A stretch of DNA of 64,000 nt from JABDKJ01 sp964609215 (GTDB lineage Bacteria; Bacteroidota; Bacteroidia; Flavobacteriales_D; JABDKJ01), in assembly GCA_964609215.1 (NCBI GenBank), contig CAZSQZ010000013.1, positions 35,524-99,523 of the forward strand, read 5' to 3'. Under the pieces are notes generated by a model. That model was not told the origin of the DNA, did not search any database, and saw nothing but the letters and a program-made list of their open reading frames with translations. Of this stretch, positions 1-8,512 are shown one piece after another; the stretch's first letter is position 1; each line of letters opens with the position of its first letter. The position numbers and the translations under genes are program-made.

Positions 1-1
1 G

Positions 2-283
2 TATCTGGGTGTTAAAGATGTTTTCTCTGCTGTGAAAGATAAGGTGAGTGTTTTAAACGAATATTTCAGATCTAACGAACTCAATAAGAACGAGGCGCTC
101 TATATGGGCGATGATATGCCTGATTATGATGTAATGCAAGAAGTTGCTCTACCCTGTTGTCCTGCGGATGCTTCTCCTGAAATAAAATCAATTTCTAAAT
201 ACATCTCTTCAAAAAAAGGAGGCAAAGGGGCAGTAAGAGATATAATTGAACAGGTCATGAAACTTCATGAAACCTGGACGTAA
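2..283 (+). CDS. kdsC: 3-deoxy-D-manno-octulosonate 8-phosphate phosphatase, C-terminal part
   Basis: This is the 3' end of a gene that begins before the window; the reading frame is open from base 2. The protein is a HAD-superfamily phosphatase of the KdsC type, which removes phosphate from KDO-8-phosphate in the cytoplasm during lipopolysaccharide core synthesis. The visible signature is the acidic HAD motif MGDDMPDYDVM, followed by the family-typical stretch CCPADASPEIK and the tail SKKGGKGAVRDIIEQVM, which matches the GG(R/K)GAVRE ending of KdsC. The N-terminal catalytic DxD motif lies outside the window. An internal GTG at base 32 is not the true start. Confidence 0.85.
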   Translation, partial: YLGVKDVFSAVKDKVSVLNEYFRSNELNKNEALYMGDDMPDYDVMQEVALPCCPADASPEIKSISKYISSKKGGKGAVRDIIEQVMKLHETWT

Positions 284-341
284 AAAGTATCCTTTTAATA
301 GTCGCAAATTCATTCTTTTAATAGTTTCTTAAACGAAATAT

Positions 342-372
342 TTGACCGTTTGACGTTTTTTAGCTAAATTTC
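342..372 (+). promoter_or_regulatory. Candidate Bacteroidota-type promoter for the LRR/GEVED protein
   Basis: A TTG at 342-344 is followed after 20 bases by TAAATTTC at 365-372. This fits the Bacteroidota promoter pattern TTG-N19/20-TAnnTTTG with one mismatch at the last base. It lies 65 bases upstream of the preferred start codon at 438. Confidence 0.4.
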
Positions 373-437
373 AACTAAGAAACAAGGCATTTCGTCTTTT
401 TTCGATAAGTGGTGTGTTTAACTCAATCTCAACTAAA

Positions 438-3212
438 ATGAAACTTTCTAATCTAAAGTGGATAGCTACGCTATCTCTAATTTTGCTTCTTCAAAATTTT
501 AATGCTCAATGCCCAAATCCCGTCCATCCAGACTTTGATGCTCTAATGGAATTATATAATTCTTTAGATGGTCCAAATTGGAGTCAAAATCAAGGCTGGG
601 AAGATGCTGCTGCCGGAACAAGCTGCGACCCATGTGCGGATAATTGGGAAAACGTAACATGTGAAAATAATAGAGTAACAGAGTTATTCTTTTTTACTCC
701 AGATTTAGCTGGTGATCTACCTACCAATGCTCTGGAAAACCTTTCTGAGCTTAAGAAGTTTACCTTTATCACTATTCAAGTAACTGGAACACTTCCAGAT
801 GACTTTTTAGCAAACTCTTCTACTATTGAATTTATATCTTTTAATAATACCAGTATCGGTGGCACAATACCTTCCAGTTTTGGAGCCATTCCAACATTGA
901 AGGAATTTCGCTTTCAATCCACTTTAATAGAAGGTGGACTTCCGGAGTTTGCTTCGAGCTCAAACCTTGAAGTAATTAATCTAAGCCAAAACCTGAATAT
1001 GACTGGTGACCTTCCTAGTTCTGTTGGCAATCTTACACAACTAAGAGATCTTAAAATTGTAGGTTGTACCAATTTTTCCAGTCCGATACCTTCCAGTTTG
1101 GGAGAGTTGGAGAATATTGAAATTATAGATCTAAAATTTTCGGGTTTTACTGGAAGTATACCTTTTACTTTTGGTCCTCATAATACAGACTTAGTACATA
1201 TTTTTCTGGAAGGAAATAATCTGGAAAGTGTTTTACCTGCGGGAATTGGACTTATTCCCAATCTCAGTAGATTTAGGATTGACCTTAACACCAATATTTA
1301 CGGTTGTATACCCAATAGTTTTTTAAACTTTCAGAACTACAACCCCTTGAATCCATTCATTAGGTTTGAGCCTAGTAATTTAGATGTGGTATTTGCTGAT
1401 TTCTTTGCCAATGGTGGGCCAGGATGTCCAAATGAAACATGTGATGGTTTAGATAATGACAACAACGGTTTAATAGATGATGGAGTGGGAACACCTTGGT
1501 TTATTGACAGTGATCAAGACGGCTTCGGATCTATTCTCGATACTCAAATAGCTTGTTCTCAACCAGAAGGTTATGTTTCCAACACCTTAGATTGCGATGA
1601 TAATAATCCCAATGTATTTTTTGGAAACACAGAAGTGTGTGATGGTATTGATAACAATTGTGATGGTTTAATAGATGAAGGCCTTTCAATCTTAACTTGG
1701 TATTTTGACAATGATGGAGACGGCCAAGGAGATGATTCAAATACCATATTGAATTGCCAGCCTCCTACTGGATATGTTGCTTCTGGTGGAGATTGTAATG
1801 ATAATGACCCAGAAATAAATTCCAATACCAATGAACTCTGCGATGGGATTGATAATAATTGCGATGGTCGGATAGACGAAGGTTTTGACACAGATGCAGA
1901 TGGCATTGCAGATTGCTTTGATAACTGCCCGGAAACACCGAATACAAATCAAATAGATTCTAATGGAGATGGTCAAGGAGATGCCTGTTCAATCATTGGA
2001 AACTGCGATAACATTCCCAATAACAGCACAGTTTTTGAGTATATAGATAGAGTTCAATCCGTTGGTTTTGACAATCAAAGTGGCGATGATGGAGGTTATG
2101 CAGACTACACAAATTTCCAGGCCATTGTTTATCAAGATGCAAGTACTCCATTTATTTTGACTCCCGGATTCAACGGAAGTGTATTTCCAGAAAACTGGAC
2201 AATTTGGGTAGACTGGAATCAAGACAATGATTTTGACGATGCAAATGAATTGATCTTTCAAACTAATACTTCTCAATTTGGGTCAGTACAAGCTAATATT
2301 CAAGCTCCTGCTGGAACAGGTGGACAGTATGTTATGAGAATTCAAATGGGCTTTTTCAACCCTTCATCTGATCCATGTGAAACTTCTGGTGGAGAGGGTG
2401 AAACTGAAGATTACAGCATTTACGTTCTTCCATGTTTCAGTGCTGCGGGAACAACAAACTTTGAATATATAGACGAAGTTACTTTTGGTGGGCAAACAAG
2501 TAGTACTGGTGATAATAATGGATGGTACTTTAATGTTGATGATCCATTTGTTATGGACGTTAATAATAGCATTCCTGTTGCTCTGGTTCCAGGGTTTAAC
2601 GGGCCTGCTTTTGATGAATATTGGAGAGTATGGATTGATCTTAATTTTGATGGACAATATAGTAATGATGAAATTGTTTTTGAAGACAATGGAACGGGCT
2701 CTGTTACTGGAGATATAACATTCCCTTCTGGGCAAACTCTTGGATTGACCAGTATGAAAATAATCATGAAATGGAATAGTTTTCAAGGTGACCCTTGCAA
2801 TAATTTCTTATTCGGAGAAGTTGAAGATTATGTGGTGCATTTGGTTCAATCGCAATCTCTTTCTGTCAACGACAATATAGACCTATCTGCATTTGAAGTC
2901 AGGGAAGTAGCACCTTTAGCAAGCCAAAATGAAGTAGAGGATCGCTTAAGATCAAATGCTTTATCTACCTCCAATTTTGAAATTTCTGCCTTTCCTAACC
3001 CCTCTGATAACTTATTTATAGTTACATTTAAAGGAGATTACGGTTCTTCAGTTAATTATCAGGTATTTGATTCTTCAGGAAGGCAAATTCTAGATGGCTC
3101 AACCAATCAAGATAGACTTGAAATTGATTTGAGCAATTATGCAAGTGGAAACTATATTCTAAAAGTATTTAACGAGAGTGGAATTAAGCATTTAAGCTTA
3201 TCAAAAAGATAA
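438..3212 (+). CDS. Secreted LRR / MopE-motif / GEVED protein with T9SS type A sorting domain
   Basis: Large exported surface or secreted protein of 924 residues. I start at ATG 438 because MKLSNLKWIATLSLILLLQ is a good Sec signal peptide; a GTG at 414 would add eight residues before it. Next come plant-type leucine-rich repeats (about residues 80-300, GxIPxSxG pattern). Three acidic MopE-like motifs follow (CDGLDNDNNGLIDDG, then two CDGIDNNCDG variants, near residues 333, 399 and 465), then a thrombospondin type 3-like Ca-binding stretch (about 483-516). Two GEVED domains follow (about 540-665 and 680-800), ending in GETEDY and GEVEDY. The last 75 residues (FPNPSDN...GNYILKV) form a T9SS type A sorting domain. 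Substrate or partner is unknown; adhesion or Ca-dependent binding is inference. Confidence 0.85.
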   Translation: MKLSNLKWIATLSLILLLQNFNAQCPNPVHPDFDALMELYNSLDGPNWSQNQGWEDAAAGTSCDPCADNWENVTCENNRVTELFFFTPDLAGDLPTNALENLSELKKFTFITIQVTGTLPDDFLANSSTIEFISFNNTSIGGTIPSSFGAIPTLKEFRFQSTLIEGGLPEFASSSNLEVINLSQNLNMTGDLPSSVGNLTQLRDLKIVGCTNFSSPIPSSLGELENIEIIDLKFSGFTGSIPFTFGPHNTDLVHIFLEGNNLESVLPAGIGLIPNLSRFRIDLNTNIYGCIPNSFLNFQNYNPLNPFIRFEPSNLDVVFADFFANGGPGCPNETCDGLDNDNNGLIDDGVGTPWFIDSDQDGFGSILDTQIACSQPEGYVSNTLDCDDNNPNVFFGNTEVCDGIDNNCDGLIDEGLSILTWYFDNDGDGQGDDSNTILNCQPPTGYVASGGDCNDNDPEINSNTNELCDGIDNNCDGRIDEGFDTDADGIADCFDNCPETPNTNQIDSNGDGQGDACSIIGNCDNIPNNSTVFEYIDRVQSVGFDNQSGDDGGYADYTNFQAIVYQDASTPFILTPGFNGSVFPENWTIWVDWNQDNDFDDANELIFQTNTSQFGSVQANIQAPAGTGGQYVMRIQMGFFNPSSDPCETSGGEGETEDYSIYVLPCFSAAGTTNFEYIDEVTFGGQTSSTGDNNGWYFNVDDPFVMDVNNSIPVALVPGFNGPAFDEYWRVWIDLNFDGQYSNDEIVFEDNGTGSVTGDITFPSGQTLGLTSMKIIMKWNSFQGDPCNNFLFGEVEDYVVHLVQSQSLSVNDNIDLSAFEVREVAPLASQNEVEDRLRSNALSTSNFEISAFPNPSDNLFIVTFKGDYGSSVNYQVFDSSGRQILDGSTNQDRLEIDLSNYASGNYILKVFNESGIKHLSLSKR

Positions 3213-3236
3213 CCTGCAGGAATTAAATTTCCTGAA

Positions 3237-3267
3237 CCCTTGGCCTTTTTTGGCCAGGGGTTTTTTT
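3237..3267 (+). terminator. Rho-independent terminator after the LRR/GEVED gene
   Basis: CCCTTGGCC at 3237-3245 pairs with GGCCAGGGG at 3252-3260 (one mismatch) around a T-rich loop, and seven T residues follow at 3261-3267. Its position argues against a TTG start at 3250 for the next gene. Confidence 0.85.
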
Positions 3268-3270
3268 GTT

Positions 3271-4623
3271 ATGTATTTTAGCAACTTGAAAAAGATGCTC
3301 TTCATACTTTTTGCCTTTGCTCTTTCCTGTGGTGGTCATAGTCCAAATACCAATTTAAGTTATCAAAAAGACATAGGGCCAATAATCTGGTCCAATTGCT
3401 CCTCTTGTCATAATTCCAATGGAGCTGGTCCTTTTAACCTCATTTCTTACTCTGATGTTAAGAAAAAAGCCAACACCATAAAAGAAGTTATTAATTCAGG
3501 ATATATGCCTCCTTGGCCTGCGGATACACTTAGTAATACCTTTATAGGTGAGAAGAAGTTAAGCCGGAAACAGATAGCCCTTATTTCCGAATGGATAGAG
3601 GCAGGAGCTCCTGAAAATAGCACTTCACCTTACTCTCCAGAATTTAAAGAATGGTCTAACTTACCTGAACCAGATCTTATACTGAAATTGCCTAAAGCAA
3701 ATATTGAGGGTAATAATCAAGATCAGTTTTTTTTAATGAAAGTTCCTTTTGAACTTAAGGAAGAACGAACAGCAAAGTTGGTTGTTCTTGTAGCGGATAA
3801 TAAAAAAATCGTTCACCATTGCGATGCACAATTGCTAAACTATCCTGAACAAAAGAAAAGAGAATTGCATTCGGGAAAACAAATTGTAAACGTGGATGAT
3901 TATCCAGATTACCCAACTGCTTTTCAGGCTATGGATCTTCTAAATGATGATGGCTCTTACCCTCCTTTAACTCCCGGAGTTATGCATTATCTTCCTGGTT
4001 CAGAATGGCAAAAATATCCGAAAGAAATTGGAGGCTTTCTTATGAGAAAGAAGGGAGCTTTTCTAATTAATCAAATGCATTATGGACCTAGCTCAAAAAC
4101 TACGGATGATCAAAGTGAGTTGCATATTTACTTTTCAGAAGAGCCACCTAAGAGATTCGTTAAGGAACTGGTTTTAGGCAGTGGTGGGCAAGGTCAAATT
4201 AAGCCAGAGCTGATTATTCCACCTGGAAAAAAGAGCAGTTATAGAATCAAATATCCTATTAATAAAGACATTTCTGTCCTAACCGTAAATCCGCACATGC
4301 ATTTATTGGGAGAAACAATATCCGCTTTTGTAATTGATTCTAATGGAAATAAAGAGACACTAGTTAAGGTGAATAAATGGGATTTTAGATGGCAGAATTT
4401 TTACACCTATGAAAAACCACTTATTATTCGAAAGGGAAGCAGCATATTGGTTGAAGGTTTTTTTGATAATACAGCAGAAAATCCATTCAACCCCAACTCT
4501 CCCCCAATAATGGTTGATGGTCTTAAGGGAAGTATGAAATCTACGGACGAAATGTTTCAGTTTTCACTGAACTACTTGGACTATCTGGAAGGTGATGAGA
4601 ATATTGATTTAAACGTTAATTAG
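3271..4623 (+). CDS. Lipoprotein: cytochrome c motif fused to copper type II monooxygenase-like (PHM-like) domain
   Basis: 450-residue predicted lipoprotein; signal MYFSNLKKMLFILFAFALSC with lipobox Cys at about residue 20. A single haem c motif CSSCH lies at 43-47, with MPPWPAD at about 79 as a possible distal Met. The rest resembles the two copper domains of peptidylglycine alpha-hydroxylating monooxygenase. His182-His183 (IVHHC) and His270 (QMHYG) match the CuH ligands; His342-x-His344 (NPHMHLLG) and Met428 (STDEMF) match the CuM site, the last resembling the DEM motif of animal PHM. One further CuH His-type ligand was not sought. The family uses ascorbate-type reductants; here the fused cytochrome may deliver electrons, which is inference. 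Start at ATG 3271 because the longer TTG form lies inside a terminator. Stands alone. Confidence 0.8.
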   Translation: MYFSNLKKMLFILFAFALSCGGHSPNTNLSYQKDIGPIIWSNCSSCHNSNGAGPFNLISYSDVKKKANTIKEVINSGYMPPWPADTLSNTFIGEKKLSRKQIALISEWIEAGAPENSTSPYSPEFKEWSNLPEPDLILKLPKANIEGNNQDQFFLMKVPFELKEERTAKLVVLVADNKKIVHHCDAQLLNYPEQKKRELHSGKQIVNVDDYPDYPTAFQAMDLLNDDGSYPPLTPGVMHYLPGSEWQKYPKEIGGFLMRKKGAFLINQMHYGPSSKTTDDQSELHIYFSEEPPKRFVKELVLGSGGQGQIKPELIIPPGKKSSYRIKYPINKDISVLTVNPHMHLLGETISAFVIDSNGNKETLVKVNKWDFRWQNFYTYEKPLIIRKGSSILVEGFFDNTAENPFNPNSPPIMVDGLKGSMKSTDEMFQFSLNYLDYLEGDENIDLNVN

Positions 4624-4764
4624 CTTTTTCCATATAGGGTGTTTTAACCCTAAAAAATCCGTTTAAACACTCTTAAGATATTAAAAACTAATTTCTATAT
4701 TTAAACAGTTTTAAATTTTAATCAAACGGTTTATTTCGATTATTGCTTAACACTAAAACCTATT

Positions 4765-4792
4765 AAAAAAGCTCCCTAAGGAGCCAGTTTTT
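4765..4792 (+). terminator. Weak intrinsic terminator or hairpin before the Rhs locus
   Basis: GCTCC at 4771-4775 and GGAGC at 4780-4784 form a 5-bp stem with a CTAA loop, preceded by six A and followed within three bases by TTTTT. It may end the monooxygenase transcript. The stem is short, so the call is tentative. Confidence 0.4.
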
Positions 4793-4846
4793 GGATGATG
4801 AAAATCATTGTTTTTGCATAAAGTATAAACCAAAAAACACTATTCT

Positions 4847-7800
4847 ATGATGCGTAAAATGCTGTGTGCTCTATTGTTGAGCGCCTTTTCTTTTTCAGTC
4901 TTAATTGCCCAAATCGACTTCAAATCCCATACCGGCTATTTTGATATGCCAGCATCACCAGAAGCCGCCATGTTGCATAACTTTCAAGAAACCCCGGTAA
5001 ATTTATCTACAGGCACACCTAATATTTCAGTGCCTTTGGTTTCCAGTGGTTTAGCTCACTATCCTATTAATGTGAGCCTAAACTATCATCCCAATGGCTT
5101 GCGTGTAAACCAAGTTCCTGAAGCAGTAGGTTTGGGTTGGAATTTAACTCAAGGAGCTTCCATTTCAAGAATACCAAGAGGTATTTTAGATGAACGCGAC
5201 AATGGATTTATAGCCTATTCATCCACCAATAACCATAGTGATGTACTGAATGAAATAGCCAATGAAAGCCTGGCTTTTCTGGAACAAGCAAACATCAACT
5301 GTATTGACCTATTGCCCGATATCTATCAAGTAAGCCTTCCTGGCAAGAGCTTTAGTTTTACCTTTAACTGGAATGGAGAGATCGTTCATAATGCTCCAGA
5401 TAGTATCCTCATAGATTTTACCATCAGCAATGAGCTGTTTACCCAATGGAGTATCACCATAGATGATGGACACACCTATATATTCAATGACTCCGATGCA
5501 GAAATTACTGACATTAACTTAACTGATTTACCTTTCACTGCAGGTTGTGCTTTTAACCTAAACGGCTACCGATCAACATGGAATGTCAGCAGAATACATA
5601 GTCCCCATAATGCAGTCGATCAAGACGACTTGGATATTGTTTTTGCCTATGAAGATTATGTGTTAGCTAGAGATTGGAGTTTTTCAGAAAGCAGAGCCAT
5701 CAATTTAAGCAACTTCCCTTGTGGTGGACCGCCTTTTTTGGGTAATATTCAATCCAATGCCTCCGCTACGACTATTTATGGAAAAAGAATTGCAAGCATA
5801 AGAGGCAATAACCATCAATTTAAAGTCTCCTTTTTCTATTCAAACGACAGAGAAGATACCCAAGACCTTACGATGAATGCCGCCAATTTGGTCAATACCT
5901 CTAATTTCAAAAGCTTGGATAGCATTCACTATTTTGTGGAGAACGATGTTTTATACAGCAATCTGCATTTCAACTATGACTACGATAACCGATTGAAACT
6001 CCATTCTATTTATTCCATCTCCAACACTAATAGCGATTCTATTCTGGTATCAGCCTTTGAATATGTAAGCGGAGATTTACCCGATTATTCGTCCCGTTCC
6101 GTAGATTATTGGGGCTTTTACAATGGAAAGTTTAATACCACTTCAATTCCCCAGTATTATCTGAATCCAACGAGTGGGATGCTAGCAGGAGCCGATAGAA
6201 CCAGTGACCCCGAAGCCATTAAAACAAGTGTTTTAAAGAAAATAGTTTATCCAACGGGAGGTTTTACCGAGTTTGACTTTGAAGCCAATAGATTCAGGCA
6301 AATTGCAGGCCCAGGTGCAAATGCCTATTTGGGTAAAGAAACACTGCATTCAACAGGTATCACCGCAAGTGCCAATGCCAACACCAATGCCACTTTCACC
6401 ATAGATGTTCCACAAGCAGGAGAAAACCATCTTATTGAAGCGGAAATGAACTTAGAATTTAGGACTTCCATTACAGCTATTGGTCCTGTCCTTGCACCTC
6501 GCCTAATCGTTACCAGACCCAATGGCTCCAGCTTTGAGATACAAGCGGATGTTCGTCCTGAAGATAGCACAGATCCCCAAACCCAAGAGATCATTCATCA
6601 AAACTCACATTTGAGCACATTAGGAGGAGATGGATTAATATCAGAAGCAGGCACTTATATATTCGAAGTGATCGCTACCGAGGACTCACAAAATTGGTTA
6701 CCCCCTTCCAGTGACATCTATTACGATTATGCCCAATGCAACATAAGCATCAATAAAGTTATTCATCCCTACTTAGACACCGCTAATGTAGTGACGGACT
6801 TAGAAGCTACGGTCTATGGAGGAGGATTGAGAATCACTGCGGTACGTTCCTACTCGGAAGCAGGCGAAATAGCTACACAAAAGAACTATACCTATCACCA
6901 ATATGCAGATGAACAACTCAGTTATGCATCCAACGAAACAGAAAGTGGTATTCTCTCCTCACCCATCAGTCATGTATATGGGTACATCTTTGCAAGTATA
7001 GACGGAAGTTGTTACACGGAAGCGAACATGAGAAGCATTTCCGGAGCCAACAGAATTGCTTCCTCTTCCCGACCCTCAGTCGTATATACCACAGCTCAGG
7101 AATTTGAATACAGCACTGAAACCAACGGTTTACGCTGTTACAATTATAATTTTGAATCGGATGATTTTTGGGCGCTACACCCTTTTCCGGACCCTGTTGA
7201 TTTAAGCTATACCTCCTCCTTGTTAGATTCTATAGTAGAATATAAAATCGATGACGGAACCTTCAAAAAAGTTTCATCTCGTCATAATGAATATACCTTT
7301 CATATGGATAGTGTTCCCAGAACCTTTATTGGGCAGGGTATATATGTCAATGGTTTGCAAGCACCTCATGACGGAAATGTGGTACAGAATTATGCATGGC
7401 ATACCCAGTATCAACATTATGGATTTGCCAAACCCAGCTCTCAAATCAACCGTACCTATTTTGACAATAGTGTCAGTAATACCGATCATTTCTGGCAGAA
7501 AGAAGAGATGTTTTACGATGACAACTTATACTATTTGGAAAAAAGTAAAACCTCTGAAAACAATAGCAAAGAATTGGTAACGGAGTACAGCTATTTCTCC
7601 ATTTACGATTTACCGAACAGTTATCAGTCAACGGAAAATAAATTTCTGATTACTCCAAAAGAATCCATAAGCTACTTTAAAGAAGGAGGACAGTTTAATG
7701 TGGTTGGTCACGTTGAAATGCAATATGTCAATCAAAATGATTTTTGGTATTCCACACAAATACGGCATGGAGTAGCAGACAATTACGATGAAACAAATCC

Positions 7801-8509
7801 CAAGTTAAATCATGGTGCTTTGCCTAATCAAATAACCTTCCATGATTATGACCAATTTGGAAAACCCACATTCTTTGCAGAATTGGATAGAAACAACATT
7901 AGAGAAAATAATGATAGAGATTTACTGGTGGTCAACTGTACCAATTGCAATCGGTTCAGCCATTGGGCCTACAGCTCATTTGAACCCGATTATCCTGGAA
8001 GGTGGCAATACAATGCTACTAGTGTCTTAGAAACAGATGCCTATATGGGAAGCCATGCCTATCAATTGGATGATAACCCCATCACTTTCAATGAATATTT
8101 AAGTCTTTACGATGAAGACATTATTACCTTCACCTTGAGTTATTATACCCTGACAGACGATATCAACATTTCCTTAAACCAAGCTACGGTATACCAGGGA
8201 ACAGGTCAGGTATATAGCGAGTGGACCTACAAAGAAATAGACCTGGTCTTGGACTTAACAGTTAATCCAGATAAGGAAGTGTTCCTAGAAATTTCAGGAA
8301 ACGGGAAAATTGATGAGTTGCGTTTTCATGCAGCTGTTGCTGCCATGAGTAGTTTTAGCCATGATGAATATGGGAATATGATTCAGGTCAACGATATCAA
8401 TAATAACAAGAGTAGCTATGAGTTTGACGACTTTCATCGCTACAGCCTTAGTAGAGATCACAACGCCTACATTAGAGAACACATCGGATATAACTTTAAA
8501 TTAAACTAA
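4847..8509 (+). CDS. Secreted YD-repeat / Rhs-family protein (partner of the main Rhs gene)
   Basis: 1220-residue exported protein with a signal peptide ending FSVLIAQ. The N-terminus (MPASPEAAMLHNFQET, STGTPNISVPL, EAVGLGWNLTQGASISR) is typical of the large Bacteroidota wall/surface Rhs-like proteins that precede a DUF6443 Rhs gene. YD-type repeats appear mainly near the end (HDEYGNMIQVNDINNN, YEFDDFHRYSLSRDHN). The middle is beta-rich and contains a jelly-roll-like part around residues 480-640. There is no RHS core motif, no toxin C-terminus and no T9SS sorting domain. It stops 3 bases before the next gene, so the two are surely co-transcribed; together they probably form the shell that carries the toxin, by analogy with other Rhs/TcB-TcC systems (inference). 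Confidence 0.8.
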   Translation: MMRKMLCALLLSAFSFSVLIAQIDFKSHTGYFDMPASPEAAMLHNFQETPVNLSTGTPNISVPLVSSGLAHYPINVSLNYHPNGLRVNQVPEAVGLGWNLTQGASISRIPRGILDERDNGFIAYSSTNNHSDVLNEIANESLAFLEQANINCIDLLPDIYQVSLPGKSFSFTFNWNGEIVHNAPDSILIDFTISNELFTQWSITIDDGHTYIFNDSDAEITDINLTDLPFTAGCAFNLNGYRSTWNVSRIHSPHNAVDQDDLDIVFAYEDYVLARDWSFSESRAINLSNFPCGGPPFLGNIQSNASATTIYGKRIASIRGNNHQFKVSFFYSNDREDTQDLTMNAANLVNTSNFKSLDSIHYFVENDVLYSNLHFNYDYDNRLKLHSIYSISNTNSDSILVSAFEYVSGDLPDYSSRSVDYWGFYNGKFNTTSIPQYYLNPTSGMLAGADRTSDPEAIKTSVLKKIVYPTGGFTEFDFEANRFRQIAGPGANAYLGKETLHSTGITASANANTNATFTIDVPQAGENHLIEAEMNLEFRTSITAIGPVLAPRLIVTRPNGSSFEIQADVRPEDSTDPQTQEIIHQNSHLSTLGGDGLISEAGTYIFEVIATEDSQNWLPPSSDIYYDYAQCNISINKVIHPYLDTANVVTDLEATVYGGGLRITAVRSYSEAGEIATQKNYTYHQYADEQLSYASNETESGILSSPISHVYGYIFASIDGSCYTEANMRSISGANRIASSSRPSVVYTTAQEFEYSTETNGLRCYNYNFESDDFWALHPFPDPVDLSYTSSLLDSIVEYKIDDGTFKKVSSRHNEYTFHMDSVPRTFIGQGIYVNGLQAPHDGNVVQNYAWHTQYQHYGFAKPSSQINRTYFDNSVSNTDHFWQKEEMFYDDNLYYLEKSKTSENNSKELVTEYSYFSIYDLPNSYQSTENKFLITPKESISYFKEGGQFNVVGHVEMQYVNQNDFWYSTQIRHGVADNYDETNPKLNHGALPNQITFHDYDQFGKPTFFAELDRNNIRENNDRDLLVVNCTNCNRFSHWAYSSFEPDYPGRWQYNATSVLETDAYMGSHAYQLDDNPITFNEYLSLYDEDIITFTLSYYTLTDDINISLNQATVYQGTGQVYSEWTYKEIDLVLDLTVNPDKEVFLEISGNGKIDELRFHAAVAAMSSFSHDEYGNMIQVNDINNNKSSYEFDDFHRYSLSRDHNAYIREHIGYNFKLN

Positions 8510-8512
8510 GCC

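Noticed and set aside
1531..1976. Reverse-strand open frames under the MopE repeats
   Set aside because: They are low-complexity shadows of the acidic repeats in the real forward gene, with no start signals or family features.
3250..3270. Upstream TTG start for the cytochrome/PHM protein
   Set aside because: It lies inside the terminator of the preceding gene; ATG 3271 gives a proper lipoprotein signal.
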